Shown: positions 26,676 through 35,969 of the stretch, piece by piece | Layout of the letters: each line of letters opens with the position of its first letter | Position numbering within the stretch: the first letter of the stretch is position 1 | Source: Acidobacteriaceae bacterium | Lineage (GTDB): Bacteria; Acidobacteriota; Terriglobia; Terriglobales; Acidobacteriaceae | Assembly (NCBI GenBank): GCA_003165795.1 | Contig: PMWW01000107.1 | Span: 2,888-56,309, forward strand | Direction: 5' to 3' | DNA: 53,422 bases | Position numbers and translations under genes: made by a program | The notes under the pieces: generated by a model | Told to the model about the DNA's origin: nothing | What the model saw: the letters and a program-made list of their open reading frames with translations, nothing else | The model's database searches: none

Positions 26676-27883
26676 AGGGTCCAGCCGTGATCGCTGCCGT
26701 AACTCAGCTTTCGTTTCTGACCAACCGGATCCAAAGTATCGAAATCTCCGCGACTTTGGCGGTGGTGGCGGAGGCAGAGAAACTGCGCGCGGCGGGCGCG
26801 GACCTGGTGGATTTCGGCCCGGGAGAACCGCACTTCGCGACGCCGGAGCATATCAAAGAAGCTGCGATTGCGGCGATTCAAAACAATTTCACCAAGTACA
26901 CGGCGGTGGGCGGCACGGCTGAACTACGCGACGCCATCGTGGGCCGGCACGCCGCCGATTTCAGTTCCGATTACAAGCCCGACAACTGCATGGCGTCGGT
27001 CGGCGGCAAGCACGCGCTGTTCAATGCCATCCAAGTTCTGGTGGACCAGGGCGACGAGGTAATTCTGCCGGTACCGTACTGGGTTTCGTTCAAGGACATC
27101 GTGCGTTACGCGGGCGGCGAACCGGTTTACCTCGCGACCGACGAAAGCCACGGTTTCGCCCTGACGGCTGACATGATCGAACGAGCGATCACACCTCGCA
27201 CCAAGGTCATCCTGTTGAACTCGCCGAACAACCCATCCGGATCAGTGATGAAGCCGGAAGACATGACGGTGGTACTCAAACTGGCCCATGATCGCGGCAT
27301 CTACGTCGTCTCTGACGAGTGCTACGTGTATCTGAATTACACTGGGCATCCGTTCTCGGCGGGATGTGTCCGCGAAGTCAAAGAGCATCTGATCATCATC
27401 GGCTCGCTCTCGAAGACATACGCGATGACCGGCTGGCGGCTAGGTTATGCGCTCGGCCCGGCGCCCATCATCAGTGCGATGCAGAAGCTGCAGAGCCAGA
27501 GCACGTCGAACCCGACATCCATCGCGCAAAAGGCGGCCGTAGCCGCCCTGAGTGGATCGCAAGAATGCGTTGAGCGGATGCGGGACGGCTACATCTCGTT
27601 GCGCGATAAAGTGATTGAGGGATTGCGCGCGATTCCCGGAATCACCTGTGCGTTGCCGCAGGGAGCGTTTTACGCCTATCCTAACGTCAGTCATTATTTC
27701 GATCGTGGCGGGATGACTGCGGCGGCCGACGTGGCGCACCGGCTGTTGCATGAAGCGCATGTGGTGGTCGTTCCCGGCGAAGGATTTGGGACGCAGAACC
27801 ATGTCCGGATTTCGTATGCAACTTCGCAAGAGAACCTGGAGCGAGGTCTGGAGCGGATGCGCGACTTCTTCGCCAGCGTGTAG
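26672..27883 (+). CDS. Class I PLP-dependent aminotransferase (aspartate-type)
   Basis: 403 aa. Seen: DFGPGEPHFATPEHI, NSPNNPSGSV, SDECYVYLNY, the PLP lysine in GSLSKTYAMTGWRLGY, and the C-terminal Arg in VRISYATSQENLERGLERM. This is the Igamma aspartate/prephenate aminotransferase pattern; substrate preference is not certain. Coupled to coaD by a 4-bp overlap, and manA starts 3 bp after its stop codon, so coaD, this gene, manA and manC appear to form one transcript. Confidence 0.88.
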   Translation: MKGPAVIAAVTQLSFLTNRIQSIEISATLAVVAEAEKLRAAGADLVDFGPGEPHFATPEHIKEAAIAAIQNNFTKYTAVGGTAELRDAIVGRHAADFSSDYKPDNCMASVGGKHALFNAIQVLVDQGDEVILPVPYWVSFKDIVRYAGGEPVYLATDESHGFALTADMIERAITPRTKVILLNSPNNPSGSVMKPEDMTVVLKLAHDRGIYVVSDECYVYLNYTGHPFSAGCVREVKEHLIIIGSLSKTYAMTGWRLGYALGPAPIISAMQKLQSQSTSNPTSIAQKAAVAALSGSQECVERMRDGYISLRDKVIEGLRAIPGITCALPQGAFYAYPNVSHYFDRGGMTAAADVAHRLLHEAHVVVVPGEGFGTQNHVRISYATSQENLERGLERMRDFFASV

Positions 27884-27886
27884 GCA

Positions 27887-28873
27887 ATGTCCGAACTCTA
27901 TCCATTCCTGCTGATTCCCATCTTCGACGAGCGGCCCTGGGGTGTTCGTGATCTGCGCCCGATCTACACCAGGATCGTGAAGGAGCCCATCGGCGAGAGC
28001 TGGCTGACCTGGGAAGATAATCGCATCGCCAATGGGCCGTTTGCCGGACGCACTTTAGGAGAACTGGCCAAGCAATTTGGTCGTGACGTTGTCGGTCAGG
28101 CTGCGCCCTACGAACATCGCTTTCCGCTGTTGGTAAAGTTCCTGTTCCCCGGCGACAAGCTGTCGGTGCAAGTGCATCCCGATGATGAGCAGGCGCGGAA
28201 AAGCGGCAAGCCTTGTGGCAAGACTGAATGTTGGTACATCTTCCATGCTGGGCCGGGTGCTAAGGTGGCCCTCGGGCTGAAGCCAGGCGTGACGCTGCCC
28301 CAGTTCGAGCAGGGGATCTACGATGCGCGTGCTGAAGATTTGCTGAACTGGGTAGATGTTCGCACTGATGACATGCTCTACGTCGCTGCTGGAACGGTGC
28401 ACACCATCGGCGGCGGAATGGTCCTGGTGGAGACCCAGCAGACTTCGGACATTACTTATCGCCTGTACGATTATGGCCGGCCGCGTGAATTGCATATTGC
28501 CGACGGGCTGGCCGCGACCAAGCTGCATACGAATGCCGGCAAAGTCGTTCGCGGTCCAAGCGACGGGGCGAACCTTTTAGTGCGCTCACCATTTTTCCAA
28601 GTCGAGAAAATGCGGTTGCGCGGTCCTCTGCATTTCGGGATCACGCGGGATTCGCCGCATGTCCTGGTCGCGGTAGAGGGCTCGGGGATCGTAGAATCGC
28701 AAGGGATGGAACCGATCAGCTTTGCCACGGGCGACGCAGTCGTGGTTCCAGCCGGCGGGCGCGACTACACGGTCCGACCGCAGTGGGAGTTGGAACTGAT
28801 GCGCATGTCCCTGCCCATGGGGGCGGTCGCCGAACCGCAAACCGAGCTGCCGCAATCTGTCAGCGTGCCCTAA
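27887..28873 (+). CDS. manA: Mannose-6-phosphate isomerase, type I
   Basis: 328 aa, the short single-domain PMI length. Zn-site motifs: VQVHPDDEQARK (~97-108), GKTECWYIF (~113-121) and GTVHTIGGGMVLVETQQTSDITYRLYD. It interconverts fructose-6-P and mannose-6-P. It is followed by manC and a phosphohexomutase, completing GDP-mannose synthesis. A cupin-like C-terminal part (AVEGSGIVESQG) is intact. Confidence 0.92.
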   Translation: MSELYPFLLIPIFDERPWGVRDLRPIYTRIVKEPIGESWLTWEDNRIANGPFAGRTLGELAKQFGRDVVGQAAPYEHRFPLLVKFLFPGDKLSVQVHPDDEQARKSGKPCGKTECWYIFHAGPGAKVALGLKPGVTLPQFEQGIYDARAEDLLNWVDVRTDDMLYVAAGTVHTIGGGMVLVETQQTSDITYRLYDYGRPRELHIADGLAATKLHTNAGKVVRGPSDGANLLVRSPFFQVEKMRLRGPLHFGITRDSPHVLVAVEGSGIVESQGMEPISFATGDAVVVPAGGRDYTVRPQWELELMRMSLPMGAVAEPQTELPQSVSVP

Positions 28874-28915
28874 CTTCCCAACAACGCCCGCGAACCGGGC
28901 AAGGATCTGGATCTG

Positions 28916-30028
28916 GTGGCCAATTCCGAAAAGTTCAATTTCTATCCCGTCATACTCGCTGGCGGCCGAGGCACGCGTTTCTGGCCGTTGAGCCGCAAGC
29001 GCATGGCCAAGCAGCTTCTTCCGCTGAACGGTAAGAAAAGCATGATCCAGGAGACCGTCGAGCGCCTGCTGCCGCTGGCCAAACCTCGGCAATTCTGGAT
29101 CATCACCAATGAAGACTTGCGCGATGCCATCGTCCGGCAACTGGAGCGGCTCGACAAGAAACAGATCGTTGCCGAACCGATCGGACGAAATACGGCTCCG
29201 GCTATCGGGCTGGCCGCATTCCTGCTGGAGAAACTTGATCCCGTTGCCATCATTGGCATGTTTCCCTCCGATCACGTGATCGCCGACGAAAAGCACTTTC
29301 GCGATGACATCCAGCGCGCCGCCGGGATTGCAGCCAAGGGCGCAAACATTGTGGTGATCGGCATTCCTCCCACTCGCGCCGAAACCGGCTATGGGTATAT
29401 CGAGGCTGGTAGCGGATCGCAGAAGGGCGTCCTGCAGGTGCGGCGCTTTATGGAGAAACCCTCCGCCGAGGTGGCTGAGCAGTTCGTCAAGGCTGGCAAT
29501 TTCTTCTGGAACAGCGGGATGTTCGTTTGGAGCGCGCGTACCCTTGCCGACGCTTTGCGCGAGCACCTGCCGAAAACCGCGCCGTTGCTGGAGAAAATTG
29601 CCGCCAGCTACGGCACACGAAAATTTCAGAAGACATTCGCCAGACTGTATCCGAAGTGCGAAAACATCAGCATCGACTACGCCGTGCTCGAGCCGCGCTC
29701 GGCCAAGGGAGAAGGCAAGTCAGGCCTCTACTGCATCCCCGCCAGCTTCGGCTGGAACGATTTGGGTTCCTGGACGGCGCTTTACGAACATCGCAACGGC
29801 GGTAAGGAAGACGGCGCTAACGTCATCACGGCGGAACAGAGCTTCACGTTGAATGCAGCGGGGAATTTCGTTCATTCCGGACGGAAGTTTGTGGCGGTGG
29901 TCGGAGTGAATAATCTGGTGGTGGTGGAAACCGATGATGCCCTGCTGATCACCACCCGCGAACACTCGCAGGACGTTGGCAAAATAGTGAAGCATCTCGA
30001 CGAGAAAAAGCTGAAGCGGCTGGTGTGA
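28916..30028 (+). CDS. manC: Mannose-1-phosphate guanylyltransferase
   Basis: 370 aa, nucleotidyltransferase domain only (no fused isomerase domain). Signature VILAGGRGTRFWPLSRKRMAKQLL (~12-35), AEPIGRNTAPAIGLAAF (~83-99), GMFPSDHVI and FMEKPSAE. It makes GDP-mannose from mannose-1-P and GTP. The start is GTG, 42 bp after manA. GDP-mannose could feed the AlgD-like dehydrogenase encoded at 44214 and mannosyl transfer. Confidence 0.93.
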   Translation: MANSEKFNFYPVILAGGRGTRFWPLSRKRMAKQLLPLNGKKSMIQETVERLLPLAKPRQFWIITNEDLRDAIVRQLERLDKKQIVAEPIGRNTAPAIGLAAFLLEKLDPVAIIGMFPSDHVIADEKHFRDDIQRAAGIAAKGANIVVIGIPPTRAETGYGYIEAGSGSQKGVLQVRRFMEKPSAEVAEQFVKAGNFFWNSGMFVWSARTLADALREHLPKTAPLLEKIAASYGTRKFQKTFARLYPKCENISIDYAVLEPRSAKGEGKSGLYCIPASFGWNDLGSWTALYEHRNGGKEDGANVITAEQSFTLNAAGNFVHSGRKFVAVVGVNNLVVVETDDALLITTREHSQDVGKIVKHLDEKKLKRLV

Positions 30029-30172
30029 TGAGAGCAGTCGCCGGCGAGGGTGCGTAGGGAACGGAACCGCGGGGCTTCGTATGCGCGCTCTTGGCCCAAT
30101 TGGATTGCGACCGCTTCCCATGTGACAGACCATTCTCGTTATGTCCGCCGCCGCTGGTTAGAATGAAAGAGA

Positions 30173-30190
30173 GCTGCCCGGTCGGGCAGC
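30173..30190 (+). promoter_or_regulatory. 7-bp hairpin in the leader of the small CGCNHC gene
   Basis: GCTGCCC-GGTC-GGGCAGC ends 13 nt before the ATG at 30204, leaving room for an AGGA ribosome site. A TAGAAT sequence (30159-30164) just upstream could be a -10 element, although no good -35 is visible. This is a possible 5'-UTR structure affecting translation. Confidence 0.4.
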
Positions 30191-30203
30191 GCAGGACAAC
30201 ATT

Positions 30204-30494
30204 ATGAGTACGAATCTTCCAAAATCGTGGGAAATGCGGCTGGAAAAGTTGACGCACACATGCGGCTGCAATCATTGCGAAAGCGCGCCCCCTGAGGTTT
30301 CCCAGTTCATCGAGGACCTGGAGGAGGTCTACCAGGCGAACAACATGTTGCAGGTGATTCGTCTTCTGAATGAGCACACCTTCACGCTGGACGAAGCAGC
30401 GGAAAAGCTCGCCAAGATGGCTCAGCTGGATGATGACAGCCGTCACCAGATGCGAAGCGCTGCTCCGTTAACCTCGAGGGATCACGACAAGTAA
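30204..30494 (+). CDS. Small protein with a CGCNHC motif
   Basis: 96 aa, predicted soluble and mostly helical (VSQFIEDLEEVYQANNMLQVIRLLNEHTFTLDEAAEKLAKM). CGCNHC at ~20-25 offers three Cys and one His that could bind zinc or be redox-active. I do not recognise a family. It lies between manC and the phosphohexomutase gene, ending 13 bp before the latter's start codon, so it is co-transcribed with it. The ATG has AGGA 9 nt upstream. Confidence 0.65.
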   Translation: MSTNLPKSWEMRLEKLTHTCGCNHCESAPPEVSQFIEDLEEVYQANNMLQVIRLLNEHTFTLDEAAEKLAKMAQLDDDSRHQMRSAAPLTSRDHDK

Positions 30495-30507
30495 CGCAGG
30501 AGGCATT

Positions 30508-31968
30508 CTGGCGACTGAGATCAAGTTTGGCACCGATGGATGGCGCGGCATCATTGCCGACGACTTCACCTTCGACAACGTTCGCCGCGTGGGCAACGCG
30601 ATGGCGACTTACGTCCACCAGCACGAGGACGCAAGCAAGGGTCTGGTCGTCGGATACGACACGCGATTTGCCTCGCAGCGCGCGGCGGAAATCATCTCCG
30701 AAGTACTGGCCGGCGCGGGCATCGCGGTGCGGCTCTCCGACGACTACACGCCTACGCCCGCGCTTTCCTACGCGGTCAAGAATCTTGGCGCTGCCGGCGG
30801 CGTAATGATCACTTCCAGCCACAATCCGTTCAATTGGAATGGCGTGAAGTACAAAGCCGACTACGGGGGCTCGGGCACTCCGGCGATCATGCGATCCATC
30901 GAAGGCGAATTGGACTCGCCGCGTTTGGAGCGCAGGGGCGGCAGCGTCACTCTCACCGACTTTAAGACTCCCTATATCGCCGCCATCAAGAACTTGGTCG
31001 ATCTGAAAGAAATCCAAGAAGCCGGTTTCAAGTTTGCTATCGACGTGATGTACGGCGCCGGACGCGGCGTGCTGAAGGGCATCTTCACGGAAAGCGGCAT
31101 CGACCACGTTGAAATTCGAGGAGAACTCAACCCGCTGTTTCCGGGAATTAACCCGGAACCAATCGCACCCCACATTGCAATGCTGCAGGAGACCGTCGTG
31201 CGCGAGCGTTGCCAGGCGGGAATGGCGACTGACGGCGACGCCGACCGCCTCGGCGCAGTCGCCGAAGACGGCACCTTCGTCGATGCGCACAAGTGTTTTG
31301 CCGTGATCCTGGAGTGGATACTCAAGCGCAAGCAATGGCCGGGCGAAATCGTGCGGGCGTTTAACACCACGCGCCTGCTCGATCGCATTGCCGCGAAGTA
31401 CGGCCGCAAGCTACACGAGTGCAGTATCGGCTTCAAGTACATCTGCGATCTCATGCTGGAACGCGACATCCTCATCGGCGGAGAAGAGTCGGGCGGCATC
31501 GGCATTCCCCGGCACCTGCCGGAGCGCGACGGCATTCTGAACTCTCTACTTCTGGCCAACATCATGGCCGACGAAGGCAAGCCGCTGGGGCAACTGGTAC
31601 GCGATCTGCAACAGGAGTATGGCGAACATCACTATGGCCGAACCGATCTTCATCTGAGCAGCGAGGTGAAGGACGATGCCATGCGCCGCGCCCAGGACAA
31701 GCCCGGAAGAATGGGCAGTTTCGGCGTGCTGAAAATTGAAACCCTGGACGGCGTGAAGTTTTTTCTCGACGCCCCGACCTACGGAAACGGGGCCGAAGCC
31801 TGGGTACTGATTCGAGCGTCGGGTACCGAGCCGCTGTTGCGCGTCTATTGCGAAGCGGCCTCGCCGGAGCTGGTTGGGCAAATCCTGAAGGAGACGGAAG
31901 CCTTCGTAAGAGCTGGGGACCTCCAGCTGGTGGATTCGACGAGCGATGCCGGAGGGCGCACGGCTTGA
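30508..31968 (+). CDS. Phosphoglucomutase/phosphomannomutase family protein with a CTG start
   Basis: 486 aa. The alpha-D-phosphohexomutase domains are complete: N-terminal IKFGTDGWRGIIADDF, phosphoserine loop ITSSHNPFNWNGVKY, metal loop DGDADRLGAV, sugar loop GGEESGGIGIPRHLPERDG and phosphate loop RASGTEPLLRVY. The first in-frame ATG (30589) would delete the conserved KFGTDGWRG segment. The only sensible upstream start is CTG at 30508, with AGGAGG at 30498-30503. In this context it most likely makes mannose-1-P for ManC, though glucose-1-P formation is equally possible. Confidence 0.9.
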   Translation: MATEIKFGTDGWRGIIADDFTFDNVRRVGNAMATYVHQHEDASKGLVVGYDTRFASQRAAEIISEVLAGAGIAVRLSDDYTPTPALSYAVKNLGAAGGVMITSSHNPFNWNGVKYKADYGGSGTPAIMRSIEGELDSPRLERRGGSVTLTDFKTPYIAAIKNLVDLKEIQEAGFKFAIDVMYGAGRGVLKGIFTESGIDHVEIRGELNPLFPGINPEPIAPHIAMLQETVVRERCQAGMATDGDADRLGAVAEDGTFVDAHKCFAVILEWILKRKQWPGEIVRAFNTTRLLDRIAAKYGRKLHECSIGFKYICDLMLERDILIGGEESGGIGIPRHLPERDGILNSLLLANIMADEGKPLGQLVRDLQQEYGEHHYGRTDLHLSSEVKDDAMRRAQDKPGRMGSFGVLKIETLDGVKFFLDAPTYGNGAEAWVLIRASGTEPLLRVYCEAASPELVGQILKETEAFVRAGDLQLVDSTSDAGGRTA

Positions 31969-32089
31969 GTCGTCCGAGAGCCTCAGGATCTTGTAAAATA
32001 TAGGGTTCGCGCGGCCTTCGCATCTCTCCTGGCCGCGCCGCATCTACTAAGAGTCACCCTTAAATCGCACCTACTGAGAGGACGCACTT

Positions 32090-33715
32090 ATGGCTACAAC
32101 CACCACTCCCGCCCGGGAGGGAACGCGCACCGCCGCCACAATTAATAATGCCCGCATTCCGACCACATTCAAGAACGAACCCTCGGTCGATTTCAGCAAC
32201 CCCGAGAATACGCGCCGCATGCGCGCCGCCATCGAGAAAGTCCGCAACGAACTGGGCCGCGAATATGATCTGGTGATCGGCGGCCGGCGGGTGAAGACCG
32301 CCGAGAAGACCGAGTCACTCAATCCGGCCAAGCCGTCGGAAGTAGTTGGCCTTCACCAAGCGGCGGGCGCCGCTGAAGTCGAGCCCGCGATGCAGGCTGC
32401 CCTGAAGGCGTTTGAAACCTGGAAGTATTGCTCCGTCGAAGAGCGCACCAACCTGCTGTTCCGCGTAAGTCACCTGCTGCGCGAGCGCAAGTTCGAGCTG
32501 ATGGCCTGGATGGTCTTCGAGGTCGGCAAGAACTGGCTTGAGGCCGATGGTGACATCGCCGAACTGATTGACTTCTGTGACTTCTACGCGCTGGAAGCGA
32601 TTCGTCTGTCGAAAGCTGAATCGCCCGTGCAACTACCGGGCGAGCGCGACTGGCTACGCTACATTCCGCTCGGTGTGGGTGCGGTGATTCCGCCGTGGAA
32701 TTTTCCCGGCGCGATCATGGGCGGCATGACGCTGGCATCCATCGTCTGTGGCAACACGGTTGTGCTGAAGCCCTCGGGTGATTCGCCAACCATCGCTGCA
32801 AAGTTTTTCGAGATACTGGAAGAAGCCGGTCTGCCGGACGGCGTGGTCAACTTCTGCCCCGGTCATGGCAACAGCTTTGGCAATTCAATCGTCGAGCATC
32901 CTAAGACGCGCTACATCGCATTCACTGGATCGAAGGAAGTTGGTCTGCAGATCAACCAGCGAGCTGCCGTGCAGCAGCCTGGCCAGATATGGATTAAGCG
33001 CACCATTCTGGAGATGGGCGGCAAGGACTCAATCGTGGTCGATGCGGACGCCGATCTGGACGCGGCCGTCGAAGGTGTCGCGAGTGCGGCGTTCGGGTTT
33101 AGCGGACAAAAGTGCTCGGCGTGCTCGCGGGCGATCATCGACGAGCGCGTCTATGACAAATTCCTGCAGCGCCTGAAGGAGCGGGTCGAGAAGATTACGG
33201 TGGGCGATCCGGCGCTGAATCCGGCGATGGGCCCGGTGGTCAATGAGAAGGCGATGAAGACCATTCTCGGCTACGTCGAGAATGGCGTCGCCGAAGGCGG
33301 ACGGCTGATCACCGGCGGTTCTCGCGCGCAGGACGCCGGCGAGGGCTATTTCATCCAGCCGACTGTGATTGCCGACGTCGATCCGATGGCTACCATTTCG
33401 CAGCAAGAGATCTTCGGACCGGTGCTGGCGGTGATCAAGTCGCACAACTTTGAGCACGGTCTGCAGATTGCCAACAACACTGAGTTCGGACTGACCGGCG
33501 CGGTCTACACCACGTCAGACGACAAGATTGAGGTCGCCAAGCAGCAGTTCCATGTTGGCAACCTCTACATCAATCGCAAGTGCTCGGGAGCCATGGTGGG
33601 CGCGCATCCGTTCGGCGGCTTCAACATGTCGGGTACGGACTCGAAGGCGGGCGGCCCGGACTACCTGCTACTGTTCACCCAGGCGAAGTCGATTGGCGAG
33701 AAGATCACAAAATAG
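32090..33715 (+). CDS. pruA: L-glutamate gamma-semialdehyde (1-pyrroline-5-carboxylate) dehydrogenase
   Basis: 541 aa ALDH superfamily member of the PruA/RocA group. Seen: VIPPWNFPGAIMGG, FTGSKEVGLQINQRAA, the general base in ILEMGGKDSIVVD, the nucleophile in FSGQKCSACSR and the C-terminal MSGTDSKAGGPDYLLLFTQ. It oxidises glutamate-5-semialdehyde to glutamate, the second step of proline catabolism. The proline dehydrogenase (PutA/FadM type) is not in the window. The ATG has an AGAGG site. Confidence 0.93.
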   Translation: MATTTTPAREGTRTAATINNARIPTTFKNEPSVDFSNPENTRRMRAAIEKVRNELGREYDLVIGGRRVKTAEKTESLNPAKPSEVVGLHQAAGAAEVEPAMQAALKAFETWKYCSVEERTNLLFRVSHLLRERKFELMAWMVFEVGKNWLEADGDIAELIDFCDFYALEAIRLSKAESPVQLPGERDWLRYIPLGVGAVIPPWNFPGAIMGGMTLASIVCGNTVVLKPSGDSPTIAAKFFEILEEAGLPDGVVNFCPGHGNSFGNSIVEHPKTRYIAFTGSKEVGLQINQRAAVQQPGQIWIKRTILEMGGKDSIVVDADADLDAAVEGVASAAFGFSGQKCSACSRAIIDERVYDKFLQRLKERVEKITVGDPALNPAMGPVVNEKAMKTILGYVENGVAEGGRLITGGSRAQDAGEGYFIQPTVIADVDPMATISQQEIFGPVLAVIKSHNFEHGLQIANNTEFGLTGAVYTTSDDKIEVAKQQFHVGNLYINRKCSGAMVGAHPFGGFNMSGTDSKAGGPDYLLLFTQAKSIGEKITK

Positions 33716-33739
33716 CGGTTATGTCAGTTTGTAACGATG

Positions 33740-33769
33740 CGGCCGGAGCGAAGCCGCGGCGGCCGTTTT
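33740..33769 (+). terminator. Probable terminator after pruA
   Basis: CGGCCG (33740-33745) pairs with CGGCCG (33760-33765), followed by TTTTC. It lies 25 nt after the stop codon. The stem is short, so efficiency is uncertain. Confidence 0.55.
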
Positions 33770-33960
33770 CGTTGCAGCGAACGGTGAACTGGCCCACGAT
33801 AGCCGGTCGCACCAAGGAGAACACGCAGGACACGAAGAAGCGATCTGTTTGGTCTCCGCGAACTCCGTGGCAAACCACGAGCCTTCTCTGTTGTCGAGTT
33901 CAGTCCAAGCCCCGCCTTTGGGCCAGGGCGGGGCTGTCGGCTATAGTATGAGCTTCGAAG

Positions 33961-35076
33961 ATGACTAGCGAAGCCACTCGCGCTGCAGTTGCGGCTACTG
34001 GTTCCACCACCTCGTTGATCTATGACGACTGGTATCAGGCAATTCGTTCGTCGGAAATTGCTGATAAGCGCATGAGCAAAGCCATGTTGCTCGGCATCCC
34101 GCTCGTGATGGGAAGAACGGCAACGGGCCGCTACTTCGCTATGCGCGATTCGTGTCCTCATCGCGGCATTCCGCTCTCTTACGGATGGTTCGACGGCAAG
34201 CAGGTGACCTGCAAGTATCACGGCTGGGGATTTGAGCCGATCTCCGGACAGTGCCGCGAGATTCCTTCCCTCACCGAGCGCGATTCGCTCGATCCGTGCC
34301 GCATCTACGCAACTGCGTTCCCCTGCGAAGAGCGCGACGGCCACGTCTGGGTGTATGTCCCACAAAGTGGGAGGGGGAAATTGCGCGCGGACGACCTCTC
34401 GCAACTCCCACCCGTACCTGAGATTTCCAAGTTCAGCCGACGATTCCGCTCGGCGTATCTGACGGCTGATCTGCCGTGCAACATTGACCACGGCATCATT
34501 GGATTGATGGACCCCGCGCATGGGCCGTTCGTTCACCAGGCATGGTGGTGGCGTTCGCGGGCCAGCATCCACGAAAAGGAAAAGCGCTTCGAGCCGATCG
34601 AAAACGGTTTTCGGATGACGGCGCACCAGCCGTCGGCCAACAGCGCGCCCTATAAGCTGCTGGGCGTTTATGGCGAACCGATCACCACCACCATCGATTT
34701 CGTTCTGCCTAACCGCCGCTATGAAATCATTCGCTGCGGCGAGAAATGGTTTGCCAGCCTCACCACGGTGACACCGACCACAGAAAACCATTGCCGCATC
34801 GACGTCTGCGCGGCCTGGAACGTTTTCTTGAACGTGCCGTTTCTGACTCCCATCGCAAAATTCTTTGGCAACCGCTTTGTGCGCCAGGACCAGCTCACCA
34901 TGATCCAGCAAGCCGAGGGCCTGAAGTACAATCCCAGCCTCATGCTGATCGACGATGCCGACCGTCCCGCAAAGTGGTACTTCGAGCTGAAGCAAGCGCG
35001 GCTGGAATCACAGACCACCGGCAAGCCGATGCGCCATCCCATGGACGGGCCGGTGACCCTGCATTGGAGAAGCTAG
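33961..35076 (+). CDS. Rieske [2Fe-2S] aromatic-ring-hydroxylating-type oxygenase
   Basis: 371 aa. The Rieske cluster ligands are C65-x-H67 and C84-x2-H87 (CPHRGIPLS ... CKYHGWGF). The mononuclear iron site is D184-x2-H187-x4-H192 (LMDPAHGPFVH). The layout matches the single-component alpha-subunit group that includes vanillate demethylase and pheophorbide a oxygenase relatives; the substrate is unknown. No ferredoxin or reductase gene is adjacent. The downstream AlbA_2 gene starts 5 bp after the stop, so the two are probably one transcript. Confidence 0.87.
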   Translation: MTSEATRAAVAATGSTTSLIYDDWYQAIRSSEIADKRMSKAMLLGIPLVMGRTATGRYFAMRDSCPHRGIPLSYGWFDGKQVTCKYHGWGFEPISGQCREIPSLTERDSLDPCRIYATAFPCEERDGHVWVYVPQSGRGKLRADDLSQLPPVPEISKFSRRFRSAYLTADLPCNIDHGIIGLMDPAHGPFVHQAWWWRSRASIHEKEKRFEPIENGFRMTAHQPSANSAPYKLLGVYGEPITTTIDFVLPNRRYEIIRCGEKWFASLTTVTPTTENHCRIDVCAAWNVFLNVPFLTPIAKFFGNRFVRQDQLTMIQQAEGLKYNPSLMLIDDADRPAKWYFELKQARLESQTTGKPMRHPMDGPVTLHWRS

Positions 35077-35081
35077 CGGCG

Positions 35082-35894
35082 ATGAGAAGTCCCATGCAGT
35101 TTTCCTGGCAGCTCAGGTCGCGGCTTCGAATGTTTGCGATCGCGCTGCTGCTGGGCGCGGCCGTGGGCATCTTCGTACTCTATCCGGCGAACGAGTTCGT
35201 CTATTACCAGGAATATCAACCTCCGGGAAACTCGACCGCCGCCGAATTCACCGTCTCGCAGATGCATCGATCGATCAGAGGCCAGACCCCTAAGAAGACC
35301 ACGTTTTATGCCGTTGTCGGCATGATCCTGAGCATTGGCGGGGCGGGACTGTACTCCAGCATGCAACGGCGCTCTGAGCGAATCGAACAGCTGAGCGCGG
35401 CGCTGCAAAGCGACCTGCACACCTTGATCGCGCAAGGAGAAAGTGCCAATCTCGAATTCAAGTCGTCTTTTCGCTGGGACCTGCGCGAGAACAAGGTCAA
35501 TCGCGCGCTGGAGGGCGTGATCCTGAAGACGCTGGCCGGCTACATGAATGGCAGTGGTGGAACGCTGTTGATCGGCGTGGCCGACGATGGCGCCATCGTT
35601 GGCCTCCAGAATGACTACAAAACGCTGAAGAAGCCCGACCGTGACGGCTTTGAGCAGGCGCTGATGACCGCCATCGCAACGAAGATCGGCGCGGACGCCT
35701 GCCGCTCGGTGCAGATGGTGGTTCACTCTATGGACAACAAAGAAGTCTGTCGCGTCATGGTGGCTTCCGCCAGCCGGCCGATGTACGTAAAGGAAGGCGA
35801 GGCCCCCAGGCTCTATGTACGCACTGGCGTGAGCACGCGCGAGCTGAACGTTCAGGAAGCCATCAACTACACGTCGGATCGCTGGCCCAAGTAA
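35082..35894 (+). CDS. Membrane-anchored AlbA_2 (Schlafen-like) domain protein
   Basis: 270 aa. Two hydrophobic segments (~12-35 and ~71-88) enclose a short probably periplasmic loop. A cytoplasmic AlbA_2 domain (~118-225) carries GESANLEFKSSF, KTLAGYMNGSGGTLLIGVADDGAIVGL, and a C-terminal RLYVRTGVSTREL. AlbA_2 domains occur in putative nucleic-acid-binding or nuclease proteins; the two-TM anchor is the unusual part. I chose the ATG at 35082 with GGAGA ~10 nt upstream, since the larger open frame begins inside the Rieske gene. A CCCAGAA-CTT-TTCTGGG hairpin (35899-35915) follows the stop codon. Confidence 0.82.
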   Translation: MRSPMQFSWQLRSRLRMFAIALLLGAAVGIFVLYPANEFVYYQEYQPPGNSTAAEFTVSQMHRSIRGQTPKKTTFYAVVGMILSIGGAGLYSSMQRRSERIEQLSAALQSDLHTLIAQGESANLEFKSSFRWDLRENKVNRALEGVILKTLAGYMNGSGGTLLIGVADDGAIVGLQNDYKTLKKPDRDGFEQALMTAIATKIGADACRSVQMVVHSMDNKEVCRVMVASASRPMYVKEGEAPRLYVRTGVSTRELNVQEAINYTSDRWPK

Positions 35895-35969
35895 TACTCC
35901 CAGAACTTTTCTGGGAACAATAGCCCGCGGCTCCGGTGTCTATGTATGCAACCGAACGGAGCACGCGTC

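Noticed and set aside
34746-35081. Longer version of the AlbA_2 protein starting inside the Rieske gene
   Set aside because: The extension would overlap a conserved oxygenase C-terminus and reads Arg/Pro/His-rich; the ATG at 35082 has a ribosome site and leads into the TM segment.
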